From Marinobacter gudaonensis (GTDB lineage: Bacteria; Pseudomonadota; Gammaproteobacteria; Pseudomonadales; Oleiphilaceae): 64,000 nt of DNA. The translations under genes and the position numbers were made by a program. The stretch is taken from NCBI RefSeq assembly GCF_900115175.1, contig NZ_FOYV01000001.1, positions 2,830,535-2,894,534 of the forward strand, given 5' to 3'. Under the pieces are notes generated by a model, which worked only from the letters and a program-made list of their open reading frames with translations, was not told the origin of the DNA and ran no database searches. Below are positions 1 to 8,756 of the stretch, one piece after another (positions within the stretch are counted from its first letter, which is position 1; each line of letters begins with the position of its first letter).

Positions 1-841
1 AACCTGCCCGGAAATCCGGAAATTGGAAGGTGAAGCCGGTGGCCAGGAGGCGGGCATTGGAGCAGCGTTTGCTGCCCGCCCTGCCGCCTTTGCGGGCATC
101 GGGCGTGGGCTCCGCGCATGGCGTTTGTTGCTGCACCCAGCGGACCACTTCGTCGAGCCGCACGGGCTCACAGTCGCTGGCGATATATCGGGGTTCAAGC
201 TGTCTGCCAGCAAGCGCCTGCCGGATCAGGTAGGCGGCGGCCTCGGCCGCGTCTTCCTCATGAATGCGGTTGCTGAACGGCGCCGGTGACTGCGGGTCCA
301 TTCGCCCGGCAATTACCTCTTCCAGGAAGCGCTGCCGCGTGGGGCCGTAGATACCGCTGAAACGAATCACCGTGGCCGGATGGCCGCTTTCAAGGGCCAC
401 CTGTTCGCCGGCCAGTACCAGTTGGCCGCTGAAGCGCGCTGGCTCTGTGACACTGGATTCATCCACCCAGCTGTCGTCATCCTGGGCGTATACGCTGGTG
501 CTGCTGATAAAGAACAGGTGTCGCAACGACTGGCCGTTCAGGGCGTCGAGCAGGTTTTTCAGGCCGGTCACATAGGCATTGCGATAACCTTCTTCGTCAT
601 AGCTCGACGGTGTCAGGCAGTACAGGACGATATCCAGGCGTCCGGGCAGCCTTCCGACGAGGGTTTCCGGTCGGGTCAGGTCGGCACCAATACCGGTCAC
701 CCCGGCGGGCACCTGTGCGGGATTCCGGCGCAGGCCGAATACGTCGGCGTTGCCCACCAGCCGGGAGGCGATGGCCCCGCCGAGCTTGCCGCAACCTGCA
801 ATCAGGATTCGGGGTCGCTCGCTGTGTTCAGTGATTGCCAT
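1..841 (-). CDS. NAD(P)-dependent epimerase/dehydratase family protein (partial, C terminus outside window)
   Basis: Reading the minus strand from the ATG at 841 gives an open frame to the window edge, so the C terminus is missing. The protein begins with a short leader followed by a Rossmann strand and glycine loop (RILIAGCGKLGGAIA, GxGxxG type). It then has DIVLYCLTPSS and FFISSTSVYAQ, typical of extended short-chain dehydrogenases of the YeeZ/epimerase kind. The usual YxxxK catalytic pair is not evident, so the reaction is unknown. It is transcribed divergently from oxyR with a gap of about 75 bases. The family call is sound; the substrate cannot be told. Confidence 0.8.
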   Translation of the reverse strand, partial: MAITEHSERPRILIAGCGKLGGAIASRLVGNADVFGLRRNPAQVPAGVTGIGADLTRPETLVGRLPGRLDIVLYCLTPSSYDEEGYRNAYVTGLKNLLDALNGQSLRHLFFISSTSVYAQDDDSWVDESSVTEPARFSGQLVLAGEQVALESGHPATVIRFSGIYGPTRQRFLEEVIAGRMDPQSPAPFSNRIHEEDAAEAAAYLIRQALAGRQLEPRYIASDCEPVRLDEVVRWVQQQTPCAEPTPDARKGGRAGSKRCSNARLLATGFTFQFPDFRAG

Positions 842-917
842 AGACAATTTCAATCCTTATGCTTTAGCTCATAAATAAGTGAAACTTCGACCCGCATCGA
901 TCTGACCGGAGCTCACC

Positions 918-1877
918 ATGACTCTCACCGAGTTACGATACGTCGTTACGCTGGCCCGTGAAAGGCATTTTGGCCGGGCCGCGGAGCGCTGTCATGTCAG
1001 CCAGCCAACCCTCAGTGTTGCCGTGAAAAAGCTCGAGGATGAACTGGGCATCCCCTTGTTTGAGCGCAGCAAGAGCAGCATCCGGGTCACCGAGACCGGG
1101 CAGCGGATCATCGAGCAGGCACAGCGGGTACTCGACCAGGTTGGTCTGATCCGGGACATGGCTCAGGATGGCAAGAACCAGCTCAACTCGCCTTTGAAAG
1201 TGGGTGCTATCTACACCATCGGTCCCTACCTGTTTCCGCACTTGCTGCCAGAGTTGAGGCGGGCGGCGCCGGAGATGCCGCTGTACATCGAGGAAAACTA
1301 CACGGCCAACCTGCGGCAGAAGCTTCGCCAGTCGGATTTGGATGCCATAATCATTGCGCTGCCCTTTGAAGAGCCCGAGGTAGTGACCCTGCCGCTGTAT
1401 GACGAGCCTTTTGTGGTGCTGTTGCCAGCGGGCCATCCGTTGGCCGAGAAAAGCCAGTTAACCGCCGATGAGCTCGCCCGCGAACAGCTCTTGTTGCTTG
1501 GCCCCGGTCATTGTTTCCGTGACCAGGTGCTGGAATCCTGTCCACCGCTGGTGGAAGCGGTGACCCATCGCGTGGATACCGGCTCGCCAGCTCTTGTGAC
1601 CGAGGGTAGCTCCCTGGAAACTATTCGCCACATGGTGGCGTCCGGTCTCGGTATAACCGTGTTGCCGTTGTCGGCGGCCACCGCCATGCAGTACCACGAG
1701 GATATCCTGGCGGTGCGGCCATTTGCCCCGCCGGTGCCGTTCCGTACGGTAGCCCTGGCGTGGCGGGTAACCTTCCCCCGGCCCAAGGCGATTGACGTGC
1801 TCTCACTGGCAGCGAGCCAGTGCCGGGTTATCGAAAAAGCCAAGACCGACACGGCTTCTGTGGCCGAAAGCGCCTGA
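918..1877 (+). CDS. oxyR: OxyR, LysR-family peroxide-sensing transcription regulator
   Basis: 319 residues. An N-terminal winged helix-turn-helix of LysR type (residues about 1-60, with FGRAAERCHVSQPTLS) is followed by a LysR substrate domain. The redox cysteines fall at Cys199 (GHCFRD) and Cys208 (ESCP), the same numbers as in E. coli OxyR, where they form the peroxide-induced disulfide. This identifies OxyR rather than a generic LysR protein. It activates catalase and alkyl hydroperoxide reductase genes in related bacteria. recG starts eight bases after its stop, the oxyR-recG arrangement known from Pseudomonas, so the two are probably co-transcribed. Confidence 0.95.
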   Translation: MTLTELRYVVTLARERHFGRAAERCHVSQPTLSVAVKKLEDELGIPLFERSKSSIRVTETGQRIIEQAQRVLDQVGLIRDMAQDGKNQLNSPLKVGAIYTIGPYLFPHLLPELRRAAPEMPLYIEENYTANLRQKLRQSDLDAIIIALPFEEPEVVTLPLYDEPFVVLLPAGHPLAEKSQLTADELAREQLLLLGPGHCFRDQVLESCPPLVEAVTHRVDTGSPALVTEGSSLETIRHMVASGLGITVLPLSAATAMQYHEDILAVRPFAPPVPFRTVALAWRVTFPRPKAIDVLSLAASQCRVIEKAKTDTASVAESA

Positions 1878-1885
1878 GTCTCTCC

Positions 1886-3961
1886 ATGACGTCACTGGAT
1901 GACATCCCGGTCACCCAGCTCAAGGGCGTAGGAAGCGCCCTGGCAGACAAGCTTGCCAAGCTGGGCATAGTTTCCCTTCAGGATCTGTTGTTCCATCTTC
2001 CGCACCGCTACGAGGATCGGACCCGGATTGTGCCGATGGGCAGCTTGCGCATCGGCGATGTGGCTGTGGTGGAGGGCGAGGTGATGAAGTCGGACCTGGT
2101 GATGGGGCGACGCCGCAGCCTGCAGGTAACGCTCAGAGACAATTCCGGGTTCCTGGTCATGCGGTTCTTTCACTTCAATGCCGCACAGAAGAATCAGCTG
2201 ATCGAGGGCGCAAGGGTGCGCTGTTTCGGCGAGGTTCGGCCAGGCCGGGCCGGTTACGAATTCTATCACCCGGAGTACCAGGTTAACCCGCCGCCCATGT
2301 CGCCGGAAGGTCAGGCCACCCTGACACCGGTCTATCCCCTGACCGAGGGCATTCAGCAGCCCCGTGTGCGGTCCCTGTGCCAGCAGGCCCTGGGCTATCT
2401 ACAGCGCTATCCGATCAGGGACTGGCTACCCGAAAATTTTTTGGCCGAGTACCAGTTGCCAGCCATTACAGAAGCCGTGCAACTGGTGCATGCCCCGCCA
2501 GCAAACGCACCGGTGCACCTGCTGATGCAAGGTCGCCATCCGGCCCAGCAGCGGTTGGTCATGGAGGAACTGCTGGCGCACCAGTTGAGCCTACTGCAGG
2601 TACGTGAACAGATCCAGGCCCGTGAGGCCCTGCCGCTACTGCCCACCGGCGACCTGCCGGAACGCTTTCTCGACGCCCTGCCGTTTTCGCTCACCGGCGC
2701 CCAGCGCCACGTGCTGGCCGATATCCGGCAGGACCTTAGCCAGCCGCTGCCCATGCTACGGCTGGTGCAGGGCGACGTCGGTTCCGGTAAAACCGTGGTC
2801 GCCGCCCTGGCGGCCCTGCAGGCCATTGGCGCTGGCGCCCAGGTGGCTCTGATGGCGCCGACGGAAATTCTCGCCGAACAGCACTTCCAGAATTTCAGCG
2901 CCTGGCTGGAGCCGCTGGGCATACGGCTGGCGTGGCTGTCAGGCAAGGTCAAGGGCAGGGCAAGGACTGAGGCCCTGTCGTCTGTCAGTTCCGGCGAGGC
3001 GGCGGTGGTGATCGGTACCCATGCACTGTTCCAGGATGAGGTAGCATTCCAGCGTCTGGCGTTGGTCATTGTCGACGAGCAGCACCGGTTTGGGGTTCAT
3101 CAAAGGCTGGCCCTTCGGGAGAAGGGTGTGGGAGGAGCACTGGCGCCGCACCAACTGATCATGACAGCAACGCCGATTCCCCGTACGCTGGCCATGAGCG
3201 CCTATGCCGACCTCGACACATCGGTGATCGATGAATTGCCACCTGGCCGTAAGCCTATAGAAACCATTGTAATACCCGACAGCCGCCGGGACGATGTCAT
3301 TGATCGGGTTCGTAACGCCTGCCGCGACGGACGACAGGCCTACTGGGTGTGTACCCTGATTGAAGAATCCGAAGCGCTGCAGTGCCAGGCGGCAGAGGTG
3401 ACCGCCGGCGAGCTGGCGGAGCGGCTTCCGGAACTGAAAGTCGGCCTTGTGCATGGCCGTCTCAAGGCTCAGGAAAAGGCGGCCGTGATGGACGAGTTCA
3501 AGGCCGGGGTCCTGGACCTTCTGGTGGCGACGACCGTGATTGAAGTGGGCGTGGATGTGCCTAATGCCTCACTGATTATCATCGAGAACCCGGAGCGTCT
3601 CGGCCTGGCCCAGCTGCATCAGCTGCGCGGCCGGGTGGGCCGTGGCGAGCAGGCGAGTTTTTGCGTGCTGATGTACCATCCGCCGCTCTCTGAGAATGGC
3701 CGGGCGCGGCTGCAGGCGCTCAGAGATAGTCAGGATGGCTTTTTCATCGCTGAGAAGGATCTTGAGATACGGGGGCCGGGCGAGGTTCTGGGCACCCGGC
3801 AAACCGGTATGATGCAGTTCAGGCTGGCGGATTTCGAGCGCGACAAGGGCTGGATTGAGCCGGTCCGGAAGATGGCACCGGAGCTCATGGCGCAGCCGGA
3901 GGTGGTACGTGCCCTGGTGCGGCGCTGGTTGGGCGAGAAAACCCGTTACGGTGATGTCTGA
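1886..3961 (+). CDS. recG: RecG, ATP-dependent DNA helicase
   Basis: 691 residues from the ATG at 1886. An in-frame ATG at 1820 lies inside oxyR and would add 22 unrelated residues, so it was not used. The N-terminal wedge/OB domain (about 1-170) is followed by a superfamily 2 helicase core with Walker A GDVGSGKT and a DEQHRFG motif II. The helicase C-terminal domain has TTVIEVGVDVPNAS and the QLRGRVGRG motif VI. RecG remodels stalled replication forks and branch-migrates Holliday junctions. It lies directly behind oxyR and is probably in the same operon. Confidence 0.97.
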   Translation: MTSLDDIPVTQLKGVGSALADKLAKLGIVSLQDLLFHLPHRYEDRTRIVPMGSLRIGDVAVVEGEVMKSDLVMGRRRSLQVTLRDNSGFLVMRFFHFNAAQKNQLIEGARVRCFGEVRPGRAGYEFYHPEYQVNPPPMSPEGQATLTPVYPLTEGIQQPRVRSLCQQALGYLQRYPIRDWLPENFLAEYQLPAITEAVQLVHAPPANAPVHLLMQGRHPAQQRLVMEELLAHQLSLLQVREQIQAREALPLLPTGDLPERFLDALPFSLTGAQRHVLADIRQDLSQPLPMLRLVQGDVGSGKTVVAALAALQAIGAGAQVALMAPTEILAEQHFQNFSAWLEPLGIRLAWLSGKVKGRARTEALSSVSSGEAAVVIGTHALFQDEVAFQRLALVIVDEQHRFGVHQRLALREKGVGGALAPHQLIMTATPIPRTLAMSAYADLDTSVIDELPPGRKPIETIVIPDSRRDDVIDRVRNACRDGRQAYWVCTLIEESEALQCQAAEVTAGELAERLPELKVGLVHGRLKAQEKAAVMDEFKAGVLDLLVATTVIEVGVDVPNASLIIIENPERLGLAQLHQLRGRVGRGEQASFCVLMYHPPLSENGRARLQALRDSQDGFFIAEKDLEIRGPGEVLGTRQTGMMQFRLADFERDKGWIEPVRKMAPELMAQPEVVRALVRRWLGEKTRYGDV

Positions 3962-4111
3962 GGTCGTCTGTTTCTGTTTCCGGCGCGTAATTTGGGTTTG
4001 GAAATGGAGTTCGATCAATACCCGGGTCGTGAGTTTGCCCTATACTGAGCATTAAGAAACCGATCAGGAACGGAATTTCCGACAGAAAACAGCAACATTC
4101 TGGAGACAACT

Positions 4112-5476
4112 ATGGATTTACCTGTTGCGGTTCAGCAGGCACTGGGTGATTCCGCGGCCGGAGTATCACTGCGGGATGCGGGCCAGGCCACTCACAGCGA
4201 ACTGCTTCGAATGGTTCTGCTGAGCGATGGGCAGGGCAACCTCCAGGTCATTTGCCGAAAGGACGACATGATTGACCTGGAGCAGTTGAACAAAAGACTT
4301 GGGCGGGATTTGCGCCTGATGAAGCGACGGGAGCAGGTACGCGTGCGGGAACGGGCGGGGCTCAAGGCCTTGCCGGCATTGCCCTCGCTGACCGGCTGGC
4401 CCACCGTGGTAGACACGCGTGTGGACGAGTTGCTGGCGGTGGCCCTGGAGCTCGGCGAACAGAATCTGGCCATGGTAATGCCGGCGGAGGATTTTCGACT
4501 GCTGACTGCCAAGGCGGATCGTTTCAGCTTTGTGGTGCCGCCCGAGTCCATCGCCGTGAACCTCACCGACCACGGTCGTGACCGGGACCAGCTCCATTCA
4601 GCCATCAAGAAATTCACCGGCATGAGAATCCAGCAGAGGCTGGAGGATACACTCGAACTGCCCCCACTGCCTGAAACCGCACAGCGAATCATTCATCTTC
4701 GGGTGAACCCGAACGCGGTCATGGGAGACCTGGTGGATATCGTCGAAAGCGACCCCAGCCTGGCGGCGCAGGTGGTCAGTTGGGCTTCGTCTTCGTTTTA
4801 TGCCGCGGCCGGTCAGGTCCGGTCAGTGCATGATGCGGTTTCCCGTGTGCTTGGTTTTGATCTGGTGATGAACCTGGCCATGGGGCTTTCCCTTGGCCGA
4901 GCACTGAAACAGCCTCAGGATCACCCGGATGGCTACGTGGACTACTGGCAGCAGGCCATTTGGCAGGCCCAGTCTGCGGGTATCCTGGCCAGCATGATGC
5001 CTCGGGGAGCGCGCCCGGTGTTTGGTCTCGCGTATCTGGCGGGGCTGTTGCACAATTTTGGGCACCTGGTACTGGCGCAGGTGTTTCCGCCTCATTTCAA
5101 GCTTGTGTGTCGGTCCCTGGAAGTCAATCCCGACATTGATTCGTCGGTGATCGAGCATTACCTGCTGGGGATAACCCGAGAGCAGATCGCGGCCCAGTTG
5201 ATGGAAAACTGGGGCATGCCCGATGAAGTGACCCTGGCCATCCGGTATCAGAAAAATCCCGATTACAGCGGCGTTCAGAATGTCTACGCCCGACTGTTGT
5301 GGCTCGGACGCCAGCTGCTGACAGCCAGGGGCGTGGCGCTGGGTGCCGGAGAAGAGGTGAGTCAGGCCTTCTATGACGAGCTTGGCCTCGATCGTGAGCA
5401 GGTGGAGGAGCAATTCGACGAACTGGTCCTGAGCAAGGACAGTGTCATGGCCATGGCCGGCATGATGAACCAGTAA
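4112..5476 (+). CDS. YbaK-like domain fused to HDOD signalling domain
   Basis: 454 residues. The first 150 or so resemble the YbaK/aminoacyl-tRNA deacylase fold (for example VMPAEDFRLLTAKADRFS). The rest is an HDOD output domain beginning near LPPLPETAQRIIHLRVNP and including SVHDAVSRVLGFDLVMNLA. HDOD proteins act in regulation and signalling rather than as classical HD phosphohydrolases. A GGAG ribosome binding site lies just upstream of the ATG. The gene stands alone between recG and an inward-facing terminator. The fusion is known in Pseudomonas-like genomes but its role is not known to me. It is not the free-standing Cys-tRNA(Pro) deacylase. Confidence 0.8.
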   Translation: MDLPVAVQQALGDSAAGVSLRDAGQATHSELLRMVLLSDGQGNLQVICRKDDMIDLEQLNKRLGRDLRLMKRREQVRVRERAGLKALPALPSLTGWPTVVDTRVDELLAVALELGEQNLAMVMPAEDFRLLTAKADRFSFVVPPESIAVNLTDHGRDRDQLHSAIKKFTGMRIQQRLEDTLELPPLPETAQRIIHLRVNPNAVMGDLVDIVESDPSLAAQVVSWASSSFYAAAGQVRSVHDAVSRVLGFDLVMNLAMGLSLGRALKQPQDHPDGYVDYWQQAIWQAQSAGILASMMPRGARPVFGLAYLAGLLHNFGHLVLAQVFPPHFKLVCRSLEVNPDIDSSVIEHYLLGITREQIAAQLMENWGMPDEVTLAIRYQKNPDYSGVQNVYARLLWLGRQLLTARGVALGAGEEVSQAFYDELGLDREQVEEQFDELVLSKDSVMAMAGMMNQ

Positions 5477-5827
5477 CCCCTGATCGCTACCGCTAACCCG
5501 AGCCGAAATCCCCGCAATCAGAACCTAAAAAAGCCGGCCAAATGGCCGGCAAGCTCACCCGCTTATCGCAGAGTCGTCCAAACGTATCAGGAGAAAACAA
5601 CGTAGGGCTGCGTCCGCCGCAGAGATCTGGATGCTGCCCTACTTTTTAAGTTAGACCCTGCGGGAGAAAAGAAAAGTCAACAGTTGCTGGCAACGCACCA
5701 TGAGCCTGGTGTCATTTTTTGCGCGTGCCCCAGTGATTTGTTTTTAAAGAAATAAATGTCGGTTCCCGAGGCTTTGGGATTACAAAAAGTTACAAAATTC
5801 CGGTATGACCAGTGGATGTTGGCCCGG
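5477..5827. other. Intergenic stretch between converging genes
   Basis: About 350 bases with no convincing gene. It holds one strong minus-strand terminator (listed separately) and AT-rich sequence near 5700-5790. No RNA gene or repeat is recognised. Confidence 0.6.
5526..5550 (-). terminator. Rho-independent terminator downstream of the DUF2489 gene
   Basis: An 8-bp perfect stem (GCCGGCCA/TGGCCGGC) with a 2-base loop. On the minus strand it is followed by a run of six T. It lies about 280 bases beyond the DUF2489 stop, so it would end the molybdopterin oxidoreductase-DUF2489 transcript. Confidence 0.8.
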
Positions 5828-6295
5828 TTACGGTTCGGCGGGGAACCGGTGCAGGCGAAGAGCCGTGGCCGCCCTTCGAATCTCATCGGCGTGCTGCTTT
5901 TCCACCGCGAAGCGCTCGCGGTCCATCTTCTCCACAAACCGGGTGTCAGTGGCCTGTCGCGCCCGGTGGGTTGGCATGTGCTGGAGTTGGTCATGAACTT
6001 GCTGGAACACATGAAACGGTGAACGGTCGAGCAGCTCGGGCTCTAGGTGGTCCAGAAGCCCCTTGAGCCTGAGGCACGCCTCCGAGTACTCGACCTGATC
6101 CGCCTCAATGGCCATCGCAATCACCTGAACGCTCTCGATCATCTCCTGGCGGCGCCTGGCCTGGAATGCCCGGGCCTTGTTGTCACGCTTGCGCCCCTCG
6201 GAAATAAGCGACGCATGGCGGCGGATAAACACCAGCAGCAGAACGATGGCCACCAGGCCGGCGATGATCAGACTCCATTGCAGCCACTGGGGCAT
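5828..6295 (-). CDS. DUF2489 family small membrane-anchored protein
   Basis: 155 residues. One N-terminal hydrophobic helix (about residues 5-24, WSLIIAGLVAIVLLLVFIRR) is followed by a basic, helical cytoplasmic region rich in Arg, Glu and Gln. The length and layout match the DUF2489 family of gammaproteobacteria, whose function is unknown. The start lies 15 bases after the stop of the upstream molybdopterin oxidoreductase gene on the same strand, so the two probably form an operon. This pairing may be incidental. Confidence 0.75.
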   Translation of the reverse strand: MPQWLQWSLIIAGLVAIVLLLVFIRRHASLISEGRKRDNKARAFQARRRQEMIESVQVIAMAIEADQVEYSEACLRLKGLLDHLEPELLDRSPFHVFQQVHDQLQHMPTHRARQATDTRFVEKMDRERFAVEKQHADEIRRAATALRLHRFPAEP

Positions 6296-6310
6296 GCTAC
6301 TCCTCCCGGT

Positions 6311-8605
6311 TCAGGCGCGTTTGCGTTGACGTTCCGGCCGCCAGACCTTCACGTTCACCGTTTGCCCGTTGAGTACGGACGTACCGGACAGTGGATCAAC
6401 ATTATCGTCACTGAGTACGTCGTTGATGCTGGCACCGGCGTGATCGGCAGCAATCCGCTGGCCGGTGCCGTCGCGGTCGTGCCCCCAGCCGTGGGGTATC
6501 GATACCACCCCGGGCATGATGTCCTCGGTGATTTCCACAGGCAAGGTGATTGTCCGCGACTCCGCGCTTATCTGCGCCGAGTCGGATGCCTGCAGGCCAA
6601 GCCGGCTGGCGTCTTTCGGGTGGATCATCAGGGTGCAGCGGTCCTTGCCTTTCACCAGGCGATGGCTGTTGTGCATCCAGGAGTTGTTGCTGCGAACGTG
6701 GCGCCGCCCGATCAACTGCAGCGCCTCGGGGAACGGGGCGGTCAATGCCTCGTGCAGGCGACCCAGATCCTCCAGATAGCGTCGTGGCGCCAGGTTGATC
6801 TTGCCGTCGCGGGTGTACAGGCGGTCCGGAAGTGACGGTTGCAGGGGGCCCAGGTCAACGCCGTTGGGATTGTCCTTCAGCGCTTTCAGCGACAGGCCTT
6901 TTGGCAGTTCCTGCCAGCGACGGTTCAGCGGGCTGAGCTGGGCCAGTCCACGCAGGGGGTGCCGTTTGGGCAAAATATCCATGGCCAGGTCGATCGCCGG
7001 TTGCAAGGCCCCACGGACCCGGCCGACGTCTGCACCGTAGGGGCCCGCCCTGAGCAACATGTCCAGGATCGGGTCTGGACCAATCTGTTTGAACGCGCGC
7101 CAGCCCAACTCGGAGCGCAGGGGCAGTTGGCCGCCCTTGCGACGTTTCTCCAGGCGATGCGCCAGCTCCAGTAAAATCTGCCAGTCGTGACGGCTGTCGG
7201 GGCCGGCATCGAAGAGCGCCTCGCTGTACTTGGCAAAATTGCGCACCGCAAACATGCTGAAAATCAGGTCGTAATGGCTGCGTTCCAGCGCCGCCGTAGG
7301 GGGCAATATCACGTCGGCGTGGCACGTGGTCTCGTTCAGGTAGTAGTCCACAGAGACCATGAAATCCAGACCGCCAAGGGCCTCTTCCAGTCGGCGGCCG
7401 TTCGGGCTCGACAGCACCGGATTGCCGGCCACGGTCACGAAAGCGCGGATCTGGCCGTCGCCGGGGGCCAGCATTTCATCGGCCATGGTGCTGGCCGGGT
7501 ATTCGCCGGCGAACTCCGGCAGGCTCCGCACCCGGCTATGACGCTTGGCAAAATGGCCGTTCTGGCCAGACATCGCCCCCAGTTCGACGAGGTCGATGGC
7601 CGGTTGGGTGAACAGCACGCCGCCCGGGGTGTCCAGCTTGCCGGTAAGAATGTTCAGGCAGTAGGCCAGCCAGGTGGCTACGCCGCCAAAGCGCTGCGTG
7701 CTGGTGCCCATGCGGGTGTAGAGGGCCGCCTTGCGGGTTGTGGCCAGGTCCCGGGCCAGGGTGCGGATATCCTCTGCGCCCAGCCCCGTATGCTCGCTGA
7801 CCGCCTCCGGCGTATAGGGCAGGCTGGCCAGGCGGAGCAGGTCAACATCCTTTACCAGCCGTTCTGCGGGCCCGAGGTCCACCAGGTCCTCCTCGAACAG
7901 CGTGTGAACCATGGCCATCAACATCAGGGCATCGGAGCCCGGGCGGATGAAGTGGAACTGGTCTGCCAGTTTGGCGGTTTCGGTGCGCCTCGGATCCACC
8001 ACCACCATGCGACCGCCCCGCTGCTGCAACGCCTTCAGCCGGCCCCGGAAATCCGGCACGGTCATCAAGCTGCCATTCGAGGCCATGGGGTTGGCGCCGA
8101 TGCAAATGAACAGATCGGTGTGGTCGATATCGGGAATGGGGAACAGGATCTGGTGGCCGAACATCTCCAGGCTCGCCAGCATGTGTGGCAGTTGATCGTT
8201 GGAGGTGGCCGAGAACCGGTTCTGGCTGCCGATGGCACGCAGGAACGGCATGGTGCTTACCAGAGAGCCGTGGTTGTGAACGTTGGGGTTGCCGAGGTAT
8301 ACGCCGATGCTGTTCCGGCCGTGGTCTTTCCGGGTCTGGTGGAGCTTGTCAGCCACCAGGTCGAAGGCCTCGTCCCACTCCATTTCCTGCCAGCCGGCCG
8401 TGGTTTTGCGGACCGGTTTGCGCAGGCGGTCCGGATCCTCGTGCAGATCCTGCAGGGCAACGGCCTTGGGGCAGATGTGGCCACGACTGAAGGGATCCTT
8501 GTCATCACCCTTGATTGAGGCAATACGGCCGTCTTTCACGTCGATCGCAACTCCGCACATGGCTTCGCAAAGGTGACAGGTACGGTAGTGGGTGCCGTTT
8601 TCCAT
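6311..8605 (-). CDS. Molybdopterin-dependent oxidoreductase (formate dehydrogenase/nitrate reductase superfamily)
   Basis: 764 residues. The N-terminal 4Fe-4S site is Cys10-X2-Cys13-X3-Cys17-X27-Cys45. This is followed by molybdopterin-binding domains (YLGNPNVHNHGSL near residues 103-115, LFICIGANPMASN, VVDPRRTETAKLAD) and a C-terminal dinucleotide-binding domain (RRHVRSNNSWMHN, VSIPHGWGHDRDGTG). There is no Tat signal, so it is likely cytoplasmic. No Cys or selenocysteine occurs in the NHGS segment that roughly aligns with the molybdenum-ligand segment of formate dehydrogenase. The substrate is therefore uncertain. No electron-transfer subunits are adjacent. The DUF2489 gene follows in the same direction. 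Confidence 0.85.
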   Translation of the reverse strand: MENGTHYRTCHLCEAMCGVAIDVKDGRIASIKGDDKDPFSRGHICPKAVALQDLHEDPDRLRKPVRKTTAGWQEMEWDEAFDLVADKLHQTRKDHGRNSIGVYLGNPNVHNHGSLVSTMPFLRAIGSQNRFSATSNDQLPHMLASLEMFGHQILFPIPDIDHTDLFICIGANPMASNGSLMTVPDFRGRLKALQQRGGRMVVVDPRRTETAKLADQFHFIRPGSDALMLMAMVHTLFEEDLVDLGPAERLVKDVDLLRLASLPYTPEAVSEHTGLGAEDIRTLARDLATTRKAALYTRMGTSTQRFGGVATWLAYCLNILTGKLDTPGGVLFTQPAIDLVELGAMSGQNGHFAKRHSRVRSLPEFAGEYPASTMADEMLAPGDGQIRAFVTVAGNPVLSSPNGRRLEEALGGLDFMVSVDYYLNETTCHADVILPPTAALERSHYDLIFSMFAVRNFAKYSEALFDAGPDSRHDWQILLELAHRLEKRRKGGQLPLRSELGWRAFKQIGPDPILDMLLRAGPYGADVGRVRGALQPAIDLAMDILPKRHPLRGLAQLSPLNRRWQELPKGLSLKALKDNPNGVDLGPLQPSLPDRLYTRDGKINLAPRRYLEDLGRLHEALTAPFPEALQLIGRRHVRSNNSWMHNSHRLVKGKDRCTLMIHPKDASRLGLQASDSAQISAESRTITLPVEITEDIMPGVVSIPHGWGHDRDGTGQRIAADHAGASINDVLSDDNVDPLSGTSVLNGQTVNVKVWRPERQRKRA

Positions 8606-8710
8606 GACGGGGCTCTCCAGATGGCTTGTTGTTGTGGTTTGCGGTTTCGTTGTGCAACCAGATTAACAGGTTTGATGATTCAGGTGAAAAGGCTGGCTCC
8701 CATTCTGAAG

Positions 8711-8736
8711 AAAAAAGGCCAGTCCGTAGACTGGCC
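8711..8736 (-). terminator. Rho-independent terminator after the large lipoprotein gene
   Basis: A stem of GGCCAGT/ACTGGCC with a 6-base loop, followed on the minus strand by six T. It sits about 20 bases beyond the stop of the 1071-residue lipoprotein gene. Confidence 0.85.
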
Positions 8737-8756
8737 CTCGATGTGGAGCTAAATAG

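Noticed and set aside
5796..5820. CCGGTATGACCAGT resembles a GntR-type (PdhR/LldR-like) operator
   Set aside because: It lies past the 3' end of a minus-strand gene with no promoter or start codon facing away from it, so a regulatory role is not supported.
7187..8518. Long plus-strand open frame of 443 codons opposite the molybdopterin oxidoreductase
   Set aside because: It is a shadow of a GC-rich gene: no ribosome binding site or recognisable domain, and the minus-strand protein has full family motifs.
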